The notes: a model not told the origin generated them from the sequence alone. Positions 7,764 to 17,164 are shown, counted from the first letter of the stretch. The stretch is 64,000 nucleotides of DNA from Kribbella flavida DSM 17836 (GCF_000024345.1 NC_013729.1:1364001-1428000), one strand, 5' to 3'. Numbers and translations: made by a program.

Positions 7764-7795
7764 CCGGGGTCCTGGTGCGCGCACCAGGACCCCGG
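7764..7795. terminator. perfect 32-bp palindromic terminator
   Basis: CCGGGGTCCTGGTGC (7764-7778) pairs perfectly with GCACCAGGACCCCGG (7781-7795) around GC. It sits between the convergent YCII and Tap-type peptidase genes and can act on both strands. The U-tract is missing, as is common in high-GC actinomycetes. Confidence 0.8.
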
Positions 7796-7813
7796 TTCGG
7801 GTGTTGCCGCTGA

Positions 7814-9553
7814 TCAGTGCAGGAGGCTGTTCACCCGCGAGATCTGGTCGGCGAGCAGCGCCCGCAGCAGGCTGTTCTCCGGCGAAGGCATCCGGACCGC
7901 GTGCCGGCTGTCGGCGTACCGGTCGACCGGGCCGTGGACCGGGTACACCTGCTTCTCGCCGAGCAGCGGGACCGACGGGCAGATGCTGTTGTCCGTCTTC
8001 GAGCCGTGCAGCAGGTAGGTGTTGACGACACCGTCGACACAGGGGTTGCCCTGGCTCGAGTACTGCCCGTGGAAGGGGCTGTCGTCCACCCGCAGCACGT
8101 CCACGCCGGGCGCCTTGCGGACCGCCGCCATCGCCTGCTCGTACGACGTCTGCGGGTCGAACTCGCCCTGGACGACGAGCACGTTGTCCCGGACCGACTT
8201 CGGCAGGTCGGGCAAGGTCTGCCGCGGCGTGTCGCTCCACGGCCCGCAGACCTCGCCCAGGCCGTACTGCCAACCGAAGAGCGGGTACTTCGGGCCCTGC
8301 CAGTCGCTGAGCCGCTTGTACCACTGGGTCGACTTGGTCGGCTGGTCACCACAGGCCACCGCGAACCGGGTGATCGGGAGCTGCTCGTAGTCCGGGGTCT
8401 CCTGACCGAGGTTGCCCTTGACCAGCACGGCGGTGGTCAGCTTCGTGGCCGGCACGCCGAACCGCTGCCGGGAGACCGTGTCCAGCTGCGCGCGCACGGC
8501 GGCCGGCAGCTTCGCGAGCTTCTGCGCGCCGGCCTCGTCGCCGTTGATGATGACCGTCAGGCTCAGCATCACCAGCAGCCAGCTCAACTGACTGCCGTTG
8601 CCGGCGAACAGGCTGTCGTACGAGTCCGGGTCCAGGCCGAGTGCCGTGGCCTTGCCCCGGCCCTGCTCGATGACCTTCTGCGCCTCGGCGACGGTGTCCC
8701 CGAAGACGTCGGGCTGCATCCGGTTCAGCCAGGGCAGGAACAGCTTCTCGGTCTGCCGCTGACCCATCCGCGGGAAGTCCTCGAAGTCGGCCTGCAGCCG
8801 CCCCTGCCAGTCCACGCTGGAGTCGAGCACGAACCGGCCGGTGGACGCCGGGAAGAGCGACGCGTACTTCGCGCCCAGCCAGCTGCCGTAGGAGTAGCCC
8901 ACGTAGTTCAGCTTCGGCGCCTTGCTCAGCTGGCGGAGCAGCTCCATGTCGTGCGCGGTCTGCCAGGTCGTGATGTACGGCGCGTCGGCCTGACTCTGGC
9001 ACGCCTCGGCGACGACCCGCGGAATCTGCTGGTGGTCGCTGATGCTCTTGCGCGACCGGTCCCGCGCGTCCAGCGGCCCTTCCGGCAGCCGGCCGACCGG
9101 CACCTGGCAGGTGATGCCCAGACCGGCCTGCCCGGGAGCGCCCGTCTGGCCCGTTCCCCGCGGGTCCATGCCGAGTACGTCGTACTGCGCGTTGACGCTG
9201 GGCTGCAACTTCGCGATCGAGGGAGCCATCGAGGTGCCCTGGCCGCCGGGGCCGCCCGGGTTGGTCAGCAGCACCCCCTGGTAGAGCCCCTTGTCCCCGG
9301 TGGCGGCGACCTTGCTCACGTAGACCTTCAGGTCCTTGCCGGCGTCCGGCGCGGCCCAGTCCCGGGGGACGGTCATCAGCGCGCACTGGGTCGGCACCTC
9401 GGGCTTGAAGGTGCAGTCGGTCCAGCTGAGCTGCTGACCGGTGTACCTGGCCAGGGGGTCGGGTTCGGCGGCGGTGGCCGAACCGAGCGGATTCAGTGCC
9501 GCCAGCAACGAGACCGCGCTCGCCACGGCGATGCCTGCACGTAGTGCTGTCAT
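7814..9553 (-). CDS. secreted Tap-type tripeptidyl aminopeptidase (alpha/beta hydrolase, S33-like)
   Basis: A 579-residue exported serine hydrolase resembling Streptomyces Tap/SlpD/SlpE proteases, which remove N-terminal tripeptides from secreted proteins. A signal peptide covers about residues 1-29 (cleavage after ATAA). The alpha/beta-hydrolase core has NPGGPGGQGT near the oxyanion hole and the nucleophile elbow GYSYGS (Ser221), then a TAP-like C-terminal domain with VVQGEFDPQTSYEQA and a late His (DSPFHGQYS). ATG 9553 was chosen because AGGAAGG precedes it; an in-frame GTG at 9568 overlaps the DUF805 stop and is the alternative. It forms an operon with the DUF805 gene. Confidence 0.85.
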   Translation of the reverse strand: MTALRAGIAVASAVSLLAALNPLGSATAAEPDPLARYTGQQLSWTDCTFKPEVPTQCALMTVPRDWAAPDAGKDLKVYVSKVAATGDKGLYQGVLLTNPGGPGGQGTSMAPSIAKLQPSVNAQYDVLGMDPRGTGQTGAPGQAGLGITCQVPVGRLPEGPLDARDRSRKSISDHQQIPRVVAEACQSQADAPYITTWQTAHDMELLRQLSKAPKLNYVGYSYGSWLGAKYASLFPASTGRFVLDSSVDWQGRLQADFEDFPRMGQRQTEKLFLPWLNRMQPDVFGDTVAEAQKVIEQGRGKATALGLDPDSYDSLFAGNGSQLSWLLVMLSLTVIINGDEAGAQKLAKLPAAVRAQLDTVSRQRFGVPATKLTTAVLVKGNLGQETPDYEQLPITRFAVACGDQPTKSTQWYKRLSDWQGPKYPLFGWQYGLGEVCGPWSDTPRQTLPDLPKSVRDNVLVVQGEFDPQTSYEQAMAAVRKAPGVDVLRVDDSPFHGQYSSQGNPCVDGVVNTYLLHGSKTDNSICPSVPLLGEKQVYPVHGPVDRYADSRHAVRMPSPENSLLRALLADQISRVNSLLH

Positions 9554-9564
9554 GACTTCCTTCC

Positions 9565-9963
9565 TCACAGGGTGGACGCGGCCAGACCGGCCGGCCGCGG
9601 GTCCGGGCCGTACTTGTTGTCGCCCCGGGTGCCGGCCTGCGCGTTCAGGACCAGCAGCACCAGCCAGCCGATGACGGGCACCAGGTAGAGCAGGAGCCAG
9701 GCGCCGCTGCGATCGGTGTCGTGCAACCGGCGCACGGTGACCGCCAGCGTCGGCAGCAGGACGAGCACGGTGTAGACACCCTCGATCGGGCCGATCGGCA
9801 GCGGTCCGACGCCGGCCGGCCAGTCGGCGCCGGTCAGCCGGTCGGCCACCGCGAGCAGCACCGACACGATCAGGTTGGCCAGGGTGAAGAACCAGAACTC
9901 CTCCCGGCCGGCCCGGCCGCGGAACACGGCGTACTTGGTGAGAACGGTCAGATACCAGCGCAT
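9565..9963 (-). CDS. DUF805 membrane protein
   Basis: A 132-residue protein with the DUF805 pattern: an N-terminal YLTVLTKYAVFRGRAGREEFW segment, then four predicted membrane helices with TVRRLHDTDRSGAW between them. Function of the family is unknown; members sit in the inner membrane. ATG 9963 has GGAG 7 nt upstream. It is the first gene of a two-gene operon with the Tap-type peptidase, whose possible GTG start overlaps its stop codon. Confidence 0.85.
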   Translation of the reverse strand: MRWYLTVLTKYAVFRGRAGREEFWFFTLANLIVSVLLAVADRLTGADWPAGVGPLPIGPIEGVYTVLVLLPTLAVTVRRLHDTDRSGAWLLLYLVPVIGWLVLLVLNAQAGTRGDNKYGPDPRPAGLAASTL

Positions 9964-10016
9964 AGCTGAACTCCGGTGACAGGTTGAGTGACTCGACGGG
10001 GCGGTTTCACGGACCT

Positions 10017-10039
10017 CCGGTGCGCGTCGAACGCACCGG
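10017..10039. promoter_or_regulatory. inverted repeat in the DUF805 / histidine kinase divergent region
   Basis: CCGGTGCG and CGCACCGG are perfect 8-bp arms separated by 7 bp. The site lies about 55 bp upstream of the DUF805 start and 145 bp before the kinase start, a position suited to binding by the adjacent NarL-type regulator or another protein. Function is inferred from position only. Confidence 0.35.
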
Positions 10040-10182
10040 CACACCGAACCTAGGGCGAGCGGACCGGGCCCGGGCAGCACCGAACGGCTGAAAGAGCCCG
10101 CGGCGTCTCGTCCTTTTGGCCGATGCCGGGTTCGGCCGGGGAGTCGAGGCGGAATCGCCTACCGGCCAGGCATGCTGGGACC

Positions 10183-11451
10183 GTGACGCCGGCCACCAGC
10201 TCTCGCGGTCCGCGGCCGCGGCGGATGCCGCTGGTCGGGGAGATCGTCGCGCTCGGCCTGCTCACGGTCGCCGACACGGTGATCACGCTGCGGACGCCGG
10301 CACCCGACCACGGTCTGATCACCACCGCCTTCTCGGGCATCACGCCGGCCCTCGGGACGGCGGCCGGCGTGCTCGCGGTGCTGCGTCGCCGCTTCGGCCG
10401 GGTCGCCCTGCTCACCGTGGTGATCGCCGGAGCGTCCTTGCTGGTCAGCGGATTGACCGCGCTCGCCGCAGCGTTCGGTACGCCGGTCCAGGCGCAACCG
10501 GCGCTCACCGAAGCTCTCGCGCTGGCTCTGCTCTGTGGTGCCGCGTGCCACCGGCTGCCGGCCCGCACGATCGTTCCGCTGGTCGTCCTGGCGGGCCTCG
10601 CGATGACCGCGGCGCCCCTGCTGCGCTTCGGCATCGGGTCGCCCTGGGCCCTGCTCGCGGTGCCGCAGGCTCTGTTGTGGGGCGCCGGGGTGGGCACGGG
10701 CCTGGTCCTGCGCGACTCGGCCGGCCGGTACGCCGCCAACCTGGCGGCGGCCCGAGAGGCGGAGCGGGTCGCGCTCGCCCGCGAGCTGCACGACTTCGTG
10801 GCGCACCACATCACCGGCATCGTCGTGCTCGCCCAAGGCGCCCGGGTGGTCGCGGGGCGGCGACGCGGCGGCGGCGAGGGAGACGGCCCGGGGTCCGCGG
10901 AAACGGTCTACCAGCAGATCGAGCAGGCTGGTGGCGAGGCGCTGACCGCCATGCGGCGGGTGGTCGGCATGCTGCGCACCGACCGGTCCAGCGAGCCGGC
11001 GACGGCCGGCGACGGGCGCTTGACGGCGGAGCTGAAGGATGCCTGCGGCAACGATCCGCGGGTCCGCCTGACAATCACCGACGAGCTGGCCGGCGAACGC
11101 GTGCCCGGTCCGGTGGTCACCGCGGCGCACCGGATCGTGCTGGAAGCGGTCACCAATGCCCGCCGGTACGCCGTACCGGGGACGCCGATCGAGGTCGGGG
11201 CCCGGCTGGAACGGCGGGGACTCACCTCGGCGCTGCTGCTCGAGGTCGTCAACGAGGTCGAGCCGCCGGCGGTCCGGGGTGAGGGGTACGGACTGCTGGG
11301 CATGGCCGAGCGGGCCCGGGCGCTGGGCGGTACCTTGGTCAGCGGCCCGGACGCCGGCCCGGCCGGACCGTGGCGGGTGACCGCCCGGCTGCCGGTCGAC
11401 GCGGGCCCCGGGCAACCGATCGGCCCGGACCGGACCGCGGCCCGGCCGTAG
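10183..11451 (+). CDS. two-component sensor histidine kinase (HisKA_3, NarL-system type)
   Basis: A membrane sensor of 422 residues. About five hydrophobic segments occupy the first 170 residues, followed by the HisKA_3 dimerisation/phosphoacceptor region with ARELHDFVAHHITGIV (phospho-His about residue 203) and a C-terminal HATPase domain (EAVTNARRYA, then YGLLGMAERARALGG). It should autophosphorylate and signal to the regulator encoded 70 bp downstream. The stimulus is unknown. GTG 10183 was preferred because a CATGCT hexamer lies 6 nt upstream (leaderless pattern); ATG 10123 in frame would add 20 residues of low similarity. Confidence 0.88.
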   Translation: MTPATSSRGPRPRRMPLVGEIVALGLLTVADTVITLRTPAPDHGLITTAFSGITPALGTAAGVLAVLRRRFGRVALLTVVIAGASLLVSGLTALAAAFGTPVQAQPALTEALALALLCGAACHRLPARTIVPLVVLAGLAMTAAPLLRFGIGSPWALLAVPQALLWGAGVGTGLVLRDSAGRYAANLAAAREAERVALARELHDFVAHHITGIVVLAQGARVVAGRRRGGGEGDGPGSAETVYQQIEQAGGEALTAMRRVVGMLRTDRSSEPATAGDGRLTAELKDACGNDPRVRLTITDELAGERVPGPVVTAAHRIVLEAVTNARRYAVPGTPIEVGARLERRGLTSALLLEVVNEVEPPAVRGEGYGLLGMAERARALGGTLVSGPDAGPAGPWRVTARLPVDAGPGQPIGPDRTAARP

Positions 11452-11521
11452 ACCGGAGCGACCAGCCGGTCGAGGTGACCAGTGGACCGAAGCGACGAGC
11501 CGACCGAGGGAGAACCCGACG

Positions 11522-12169
11522 ATGGTGACCCGGGTGCTGCTGGCCGACGACCAGGCGATGGTCCGGACCGGCTTCCGGCTGATCCTGGACTCCGAGCCGG
11601 GGCTGCAGGTCGTCGGCGAGGCGGCCGACGGCGAGCAGGCGGTCCGGCTGGCTCGCGAGCTGCGGCCCGACGTCATCCTGATGGACATCCGGATGCCGCT
11701 CATCGACGGGCTGCAGGCGACCCGGCTGCTGGCCGGGCCGGGCGTCGCGGACCCGTGCCGGGTGGTCGTGGTGACCACCTACGACATCGACGAGAACGTG
11801 TACGCCGCGCTCCGGGCCGGGGCCTGCGGGTTCCTGGTCAAGGACGCGGGACCGAACCTGCTGGTCGAGGCGGTGCGGGCCGCGGCCGACGGCGAGTCGA
11901 TGGTGTCGCCGTCGGTCACCGCCCGGCTGCTCGAGCACTTCACCCAGGCGGCGGCGCCGCGGACCGCCCGCCCGCACCCGCTGACCGAGCGCGAGGCCGA
12001 CGTGGTGCGCGCCGTGGCCCGGGGCAGGACCAACGGGGAGATCACCGAGGAACTGGTGGTGTCACTCTCAACCGTCAAGTCGCATCTGGCCAGCGCCCAG
12101 CGCAAGCTCGGGCTGCGCAACCGGACGGAGCTCGCGGTCTGGGCCTGGGAGAACCGGCTCGTCGGCTGA
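11522..12169 (+). CDS. NarL/FixJ-family response regulator
   Basis: A 215-residue regulator: receiver domain at 1-120 with acidic pocket DD (9-10), phospho-acceptor Asp55 in VILMDIRMP, and conserved Lys in FLVKDA; C-terminal LuxR-type HTH (about 150-212) with LTEREADVVRAVARGRTNGE. It pairs with the kinase gene upstream. AGGGAG lies 8 nt before the start. Its last 102 bases, which encode the HTH recognition region, overlap the convergent RDD gene on the other strand. Confidence 0.93.
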   Translation: MVTRVLLADDQAMVRTGFRLILDSEPGLQVVGEAADGEQAVRLARELRPDVILMDIRMPLIDGLQATRLLAGPGVADPCRVVVVTTYDIDENVYAALRAGACGFLVKDAGPNLLVEAVRAAADGESMVSPSVTARLLEHFTQAAAPRTARPHPLTEREADVVRAVARGRTNGEITEELVVSLSTVKSHLASAQRKLGLRNRTELAVWAWENRLVG

Positions 12170-12613
12170 CGGCTTGCGCACCACCACCGTGCCGGCGACC
12201 AGGTCACCGACCCGCTGGTGGTACGGGGTGAACACCATCACGGCCAGCGCGGCGGCACCCCAGAACAGGCCGTCGACGACCCAGAGCAGATGCCGGACGA
12301 CGTAGCGGCCGATCGTCGGCCGGGTGCCCTGCAGCGTCACGACGCGCAGGCCGGTGACCTCCATCCCGACGGTGGCCCCGGTCCGGGTCGGCAGGACCAC
12401 CTCGTTCAGGGCCGACGCCACGATCGCGGCGGCGATGTAGGCGCCGATCGCGAAGTGCAGGATCGGCCGGCCCTCCAGACCGAGCCAGACCGCCAGCACG
12501 GTGGCGACGGCCGCCAGGGTCAGCGCCACGACCATCACCATCAGCAGGTCGATCGTCCACTGGACACAGCGCCGGAGCACCACCTGGGTCGACGCGCGGC
12601 TGAGCGTGGTCAC
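12068..12613 (-). CDS. RDD-family membrane protein
   Basis: A 181-residue protein with the RDD domain (about 10-145): TM segments around QWTIDLLMVMVVALTLAAVA, a second helix with ILHFAIGAYIAAAIV, and TPYHQRVGDLVAGTVVVRK near the domain end. The family has been linked to ion or solute transport but is mostly uncharacterised. GTG 12613 was chosen over 12643 because a GATGAT hexamer lies 6 nt before it. The last 34 residues are encoded opposite the HTH of the NarL regulator and have no RDD similarity, so they look like a read-through tail. Confidence 0.8.
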   Translation of the reverse strand: MTTLSRASTQVVLRRCVQWTIDLLMVMVVALTLAAVATVLAVWLGLEGRPILHFAIGAYIAAAIVASALNEVVLPTRTGATVGMEVTGLRVVTLQGTRPTIGRYVVRHLLWVVDGLFWGAAALAVMVFTPYHQRVGDLVAGTVVVRKPSADEPVLPGPDRELRPVAQPELALGAGQMRLDG

Positions 12614-12682
12614 GGTGCCATCATCACATCCACCGCTGACCACCCGGTCGTCGCGTCTGCGCCCGCAGACACCGAGGTCGGG

Positions 12683-13747
12683 TCAGGCAGGCGGGGTGAC
12701 CAGCCGGGTGTGGTTCTCGCCGCTGGCCAGTCCCGGGTCGAGGGCACCGAGAGCCAGCCAGGTGGCGCCGCCGACGCCGTCGCGGGCGGTCAGCACCTCA
12801 CCGTCGAAATGGTCGCGGATGCTCTGCCGGATCAGCCGGCCGACCGGGGACGACTCGCCCGCGACACTGCCGGCGAGCACCAGCGGACCGTTGTCCGACG
12901 TTGTCCGCAGCCGGCCGACGGTCTCAGTGAGCAGTTCGGCTGCGCGTTTCACCAACGCGTACGCGGTCTCGTCGCCGGCGTCGCAGGCGGTGACGACGGT
13001 CCGGGCCAGCTCCGCCAGCAGGACCGGCGGACGGGAGTTCACGGTGCGGATCAGGTCGTCACGCAGCCGGTCGTACCCCTCACGCTCCGCTACAGCGGTC
13101 TCGTCGCGGTTCGGCAGCACAGCCCGGACCACCGCTTCGCCCAACGGCCCGATCGGCTCGCCGAGATCGAGAGCGCGCAGCACACTGCGCATCGCCTCGC
13201 GGCCGAGCCAGAAGCCGGAGCCGTCGTCGCCGAGCAGCCAGCCGTGGCCGTCGGCGGTGCGCACCAGCCGGTGGTCGCGGACCAGACCCGCGTTGCTGCC
13301 GGTGCCCGCGATCAGCACGGCGCCGTCGGCCGCCGGGGTGCCGGAGGCGAACGCCACTTCGAGATCACCGATGTACTGCGGCTCGCAGACCAGGCCGGCG
13401 CCGCTCCAGGCGGCGTCGAACTGGGCCCGCACCTCGGGCCGCGACAGCGCGGATCCACCGGCCACGCCGATCACCGCCGTCTTCACCATCGCCGGGTCGA
13501 CCGGGTGGGCCGGATCGAGGCCGGCCAGCGCCTGCTGGATCGCCTGACCGAAGTTCGCCGCGGCGCTGGCCGGATGACTGGTCGGGTTGCCGCCCGCGGC
13601 GGCCCCGCGGCCGACTACGTTGCCTTCCAGGTCCGCGATCGCGATCCGGGTCGAGGTACCGCCGAGGTCGCCGCCCAGGACCAGTGCGCCGGCCGGTATC
13701 AGGACCACTGTGCCCCGTGGTTCCGGGAGCGGGCGTTCGACGGGCAT
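12683..13747 (-). CDS. BadF/BadG-type kinase, probable N-acetylglucosamine kinase
   Basis: A 354-residue sugar-kinase-fold ATPase of the BadF/BadG/BcrA/BcrD family, which includes eukaryotic-type GlcNAc kinases. Visible are the phosphate-1 motif LGGDLGGTSTRIAIAD (about 23-39), phosphate-2 segment VLIAGTGSNAGLV, GHGWLLGDDGSGFWLG and the adenosine motif LAGSVA. It is expected to phosphorylate GlcNAc to GlcNAc-6-phosphate. It is divergent from a SIS-domain gene and ngcEFG across 209 bp, which supports an amino-sugar substrate. GGAG lies 9 nt before the ATG. Glucosamine kinase is the main alternative. Confidence 0.82.
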   Translation of the reverse strand: MPVERPLPEPRGTVVLIPAGALVLGGDLGGTSTRIAIADLEGNVVGRGAAAGGNPTSHPASAAANFGQAIQQALAGLDPAHPVDPAMVKTAVIGVAGGSALSRPEVRAQFDAAWSGAGLVCEPQYIGDLEVAFASGTPAADGAVLIAGTGSNAGLVRDHRLVRTADGHGWLLGDDGSGFWLGREAMRSVLRALDLGEPIGPLGEAVVRAVLPNRDETAVAEREGYDRLRDDLIRTVNSRPPVLLAELARTVVTACDAGDETAYALVKRAAELLTETVGRLRTTSDNGPLVLAGSVAGESSPVGRLIRQSIRDHFDGEVLTARDGVGGATWLALGALDPGLASGENHTRLVTPPA

Positions 13748-13956
13748 AGGCGGTGCTCCAAACTGCTCAAACGGGGCTAGTTATGAACAACTGCAAGCAA
13801 GGTCACGCAACGGTCCCGATCTGGGGAGAAGAGTGAGATGAGCCTTGACTTTAGCTGTCAGGTGAGAAAAGTTCTGTCCAGCAAACCGCAAACTTGCGCA
13901 CTTGTCGGCACCAGGAGTGTCGCGGCGAACACATTAGTCGAGGGGTGGGGCCTCTG

Positions 13957-14766
13957 ATGGCCAGTACGGCAGACGGCAGCACCGGCGCGCACGCGGGCAC
14001 CGCGGCCGGCGCCGGCGGCGTCAGTGCGCAGTCGTATGTTCACGCGCTGACGCCGATCATGGCGGCGGTGACCGAGCAGATCGACGGCCCGATCCAGCAG
14101 GCGGCCGACCTGTTCGTCACCGCGCTGCGCGCGAACGGCGTCATCCAGGCCTTCGGCTCCGGCCACTCCGAGGCGCTGGCGATGGAGATCGCCGGCCGGG
14201 CCGGCGGACTGATCGCCACCAACCGGATCGCCCTGCGCGACCTGGTGCTGCTCGGCGGCGAGTCGCCCGAGCTGCTGCGTGGCGGCGAGCTGGAGCGCGA
14301 CCCGTCGTACTCGCGCAAGCTCTACGAGCTGTCCGCCGCGCGACCGGGCGACGTGTTCGTGATCGCCTCCAACTCCGGCGTCAACGGCTCGATCGTCGAG
14401 CTGGCCGGTGTGGTGAAGGAGCAGGGGCACCCGCTGATCGCGATCACCTCCCTGCAGCACACCGCCGGAGTGGACTCGCGCCACCCGTCGGGCAAGAAAC
14501 TGATCGATTTCGCCGACGTCGTGCTCGACAACCACGCACCGTACGGCGATTCCGTGCTGGACCTGCCGGGATTCGGCAAGGTCTGCGCCGTGTCGTCCAT
14601 CACCGCGGCGCTGATTGCGCAGATGCTGGTGGCCGAGGTCCTGCGCCGGTTCAGCGAAGCCGGCGAGACCCCACCGGTCTACCTGTCCGCGAACATCCCG
14701 GGCGGCGACGACCACAACCACGCCCTTGAAGCACGGTACGCCGGCCGGATCCGTCGTACTGCCTGA
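13957..14766 (+). CDS. SIS-domain sugar-phosphate protein (UPF0309/NagS-like)
   Basis: A 269-residue SIS-fold protein. QAFGSGHSEALAMEIAGRAGG and DVFVIASNSGVNGSIVELA are the two phosphosugar-binding loops. It resembles the UPF0309 family; to my recollection a Streptomyces member (NagS, SCO4393) dehydrates GlcNAc-6-phosphate, so this protein may act on the product of the divergent kinase. ATG 13957 has AGGGGTGGGG upstream; the open frame begins at 13894. It precedes ngcE by 22 bp and is probably the first gene of the operon. Exact activity is not shown by the sequence. Confidence 0.8.
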   Translation: MASTADGSTGAHAGTAAGAGGVSAQSYVHALTPIMAAVTEQIDGPIQQAADLFVTALRANGVIQAFGSGHSEALAMEIAGRAGGLIATNRIALRDLVLLGGESPELLRGGELERDPSYSRKLYELSAARPGDVFVIASNSGVNGSIVELAGVVKEQGHPLIAITSLQHTAGVDSRHPSGKKLIDFADVVLDNHAPYGDSVLDLPGFGKVCAVSSITAALIAQMLVAEVLRRFSEAGETPPVYLSANIPGGDDHNHALEARYAGRIRRTA

Positions 14767-14788
14767 AACACTCTCGGAAGGCGGGACC

Positions 14789-16213
14789 ATGACCACTCCC
14801 AACAACCTGTCGCGGCGGCTGTTCCTGCAGCGCGCGGCCGTCGGAACCCTGATGGCCACCGGGGGCAGCACGCTGCTCGCGGGCTGCGCCAGTGGGGGCA
14901 GCGAGGACGACGCCGGCAGCGGCGGCGGCGGCGCGGAGAAGACGAACGACAACCCGTTCGGCGTGAAGGACTCCGACCCGCTGGACGTCGTCATCTTCAA
15001 GGGCGGCTACGGCGACGACTACGCCAAGGCGCACCAGGCGCTGTACAAGAAGAAGTACGGCGCCGCGGAGATCAAGCACGCCGGCATCACCGACATCACG
15101 CCGCAGCTGCAGCCGCGTTTCAACGGCGGCAACCCGCCGGACGTGATCGACAACTCCGGCGCCTCGCTGCTGCCGATGTCGACGCTGGCCAGCACCGGTC
15201 AGCTGGCCGACCTGACCGAGCTGTTCGACGCGCCGTCGATCGACGACCCGAACAAGAAGGTCCGCGACACCGTCGAGCCGATCACGCTCGAGGCCGCGAT
15301 GCTCGAGGGCAAGCCGCTGGTCCTGGACTACGTGCTGACCGTCTACGCGCTCTGGTACAACAAGAAGCTGTTCGCGGAGAAGGGCTGGCAGCCGGCCAAG
15401 ACCTGGACCGAGTTCCTCGCGCTGTGCGAGGAGATCAAGAAGGCCGGCATCGCGCCGCTGGCCCACCAGGGCAAGCACCCGTACTACATCGGCCAGATCC
15501 TGCTCGACATGGCCGTCAAGCACGGTGGCCCGGAGGTCATCAAGGCGATCGACTCGCTCGAGCCGAACGCCTGGAAGCACCCGTCGATCAAGCTCGCCGC
15601 CGAGGCGCTGCTCGAGCTCAAGGGCAAGGGCTACATCATGCAGGGCACCGAGGGCCTGGACCACATCCAGTCCCAGACGGCCTGGAACCAGGGCAAGGCG
15701 GCGTTCATCCCCAGCGGTTCGTGGCTGGAGAACGAGCAGAAGCCGGTGGCGCCGAAGGACTTCGAGACCACCGCGGCCTACACCCCGCTGCTCGACGGCG
15801 CGAAGCTGCCGGTCGACTGCACCCAGATCAGCGCCGGTGAGAACTTCATCGTGCCGGCCAAGGCCAAGAACAAGGCCGGCGGCCTGGAGTACCTGCGGAT
15901 CATGCTCTCGAAGGAGGCCGCGGGCAAGTTCACCGAGCTGACCGGGTCGCCGACCGTGGTCAAGGGCGCGGGCGAGGGCCTCAAGCTGAGCCCGGGCGCG
16001 GCGTCGTCCAGCGCACTGCTGGCCAGCGGCGGCACGAACAACTGGGTGACGTACTTCGCCACCTGGTACTCGACCATGGACAAGCCGATCCGTAGCGTCT
16101 ACGGCGAGCTCGCCGCCGCGCGCATCACGGCCGACGAGTTCTGCAACCGGGCGCAGAAGATCGCCGACGACACGGCCAAGGACCCGAAGACCAAGAAGCA
16201 GACCCGCAGCTGA
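14789..16213 (+). CDS. ngcE: N-acetylglucosamine/chitobiose ABC transporter binding lipoprotein
   Basis: Extracytoplasmic substrate-binding protein, 474 residues, anchored by a lipid. A twin-arginine-like signal (SRRLFLQRAAVG, residues 8-19) leads to the lipobox LLAGC. The mature part is a family 1 sugar-binding protein with the layout of Streptomyces NgcE, which binds GlcNAc and chitobiose. Neighbours agree: SIS-domain protein before, two permeases after, GlcNAc-kinase-like gene divergent. The ATPase is not encoded here; actinomycetes typically share MsiK. AAGGCGGG lies before ATG 14789. Confidence 0.85.
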   Translation: MTTPNNLSRRLFLQRAAVGTLMATGGSTLLAGCASGGSEDDAGSGGGGAEKTNDNPFGVKDSDPLDVVIFKGGYGDDYAKAHQALYKKKYGAAEIKHAGITDITPQLQPRFNGGNPPDVIDNSGASLLPMSTLASTGQLADLTELFDAPSIDDPNKKVRDTVEPITLEAAMLEGKPLVLDYVLTVYALWYNKKLFAEKGWQPAKTWTEFLALCEEIKKAGIAPLAHQGKHPYYIGQILLDMAVKHGGPEVIKAIDSLEPNAWKHPSIKLAAEALLELKGKGYIMQGTEGLDHIQSQTAWNQGKAAFIPSGSWLENEQKPVAPKDFETTAAYTPLLDGAKLPVDCTQISAGENFIVPAKAKNKAGGLEYLRIMLSKEAAGKFTELTGSPTVVKGAGEGLKLSPGAASSSALLASGGTNNWVTYFATWYSTMDKPIRSVYGELAAARITADEFCNRAQKIADDTAKDPKTKKQTRS

Positions 16214-16252
16214 CTGAGCTGATCCTCCGCCCCCCTGCTCTGAAGGAGAGAG

Positions 16253-17164
16253 ATGCGGCACGGCAGTTACCGGTTTGTCGCGAGCTTCCTCGCGATCCCA
16301 CTGGCGTTGTATGCGATCTTCGTGATCTCACCGTTCGCCCAGGCGTTCTACTACTCGTTGACGGACTGGACGGGAATCTCACCGAAGTTCGAGTTCGTGG
16401 GTCTGGAGAACTTCAAGACCCTGACCCGCGACGCCGTCTTCCGGACGGCGCTCGGGAACAACGTGGTGCTGCTGATCGGCGTGCCGCTGATCACGATCCT
16501 GCTCGCGCTGACGTTCGCCTACCTGCTCAACGTAGGTGGGCGGGCGAACAGCGCGGGCGTGCAGGGGGTGCGGGGGAACGGCTTCTACAAGCTCGCGTTC
16601 TTCTTCCCGCAGGTCCTGTCCGTCCCGGTCATCGCGGTGATCTGGTCGGTGGTGATGAACTCCACCGACAACGGGCTGGCCAACTCGGTCACCCGCCGGC
16701 TGGGGCTCGGCTCGTCGGAGTACCTGGCCAGTCCCGACCTCGCGCTGTACTGCGTGATGTGGGTGATGATCTGGGGCAGTGTCGGGTTCTACCTGGTGCT
16801 GTTCAACGCCGCGATGTCCGGCATCCCGAAGGACATCTTCGAGGCTGCCATCATCGACGGCGCCGGCCGGGCGGCGACGTTCTTCCGGATCACCCTGCCG
16901 CTGCTGTGGGACACCATCCAGACGGCCTGGGTCTACCTGGCCATCCTGGCGCTGGACGCCTACGCCCTGGTCGCGGTGATGACGGCCGGGCCCGGTGGTC
17001 CGGATAACTCGACCCAGGTGATGGGGCTGCAGATCGCGGACAACGGGTTCCAGTACGGCCGGGCCGGCTACGCGTCGGCGATGGGTGTGGTGCTGTTCTT
17101 CCTGACGCTGATCATCGCGGCCATCATGCTTCGGGCCACCCGGCGCGACCGGATCGAATACTGA
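16253..17164 (+). CDS. ngcF: sugar ABC transporter permease (NgcF type)
   Basis: A 303-residue inner-membrane permease with six predicted helices and the EAA loop EAAIIDGAGRAATFFRITLP (about 200-219), which contacts the ATPase. It forms the channel with the next permease for the sugar delivered by the binding protein upstream. AAGGAGAG is 4-11 nt before the ATG. It lies 39 bp after ngcE and 10 bp before ngcG. Substrate assignment (GlcNAc/chitobiose) is by operon context. Confidence 0.85.
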   Translation: MRHGSYRFVASFLAIPLALYAIFVISPFAQAFYYSLTDWTGISPKFEFVGLENFKTLTRDAVFRTALGNNVVLLIGVPLITILLALTFAYLLNVGGRANSAGVQGVRGNGFYKLAFFFPQVLSVPVIAVIWSVVMNSTDNGLANSVTRRLGLGSSEYLASPDLALYCVMWVMIWGSVGFYLVLFNAAMSGIPKDIFEAAIIDGAGRAATFFRITLPLLWDTIQTAWVYLAILALDAYALVAVMTAGPGGPDNSTQVMGLQIADNGFQYGRAGYASAMGVVLFFLTLIIAAIMLRATRRDRIEY

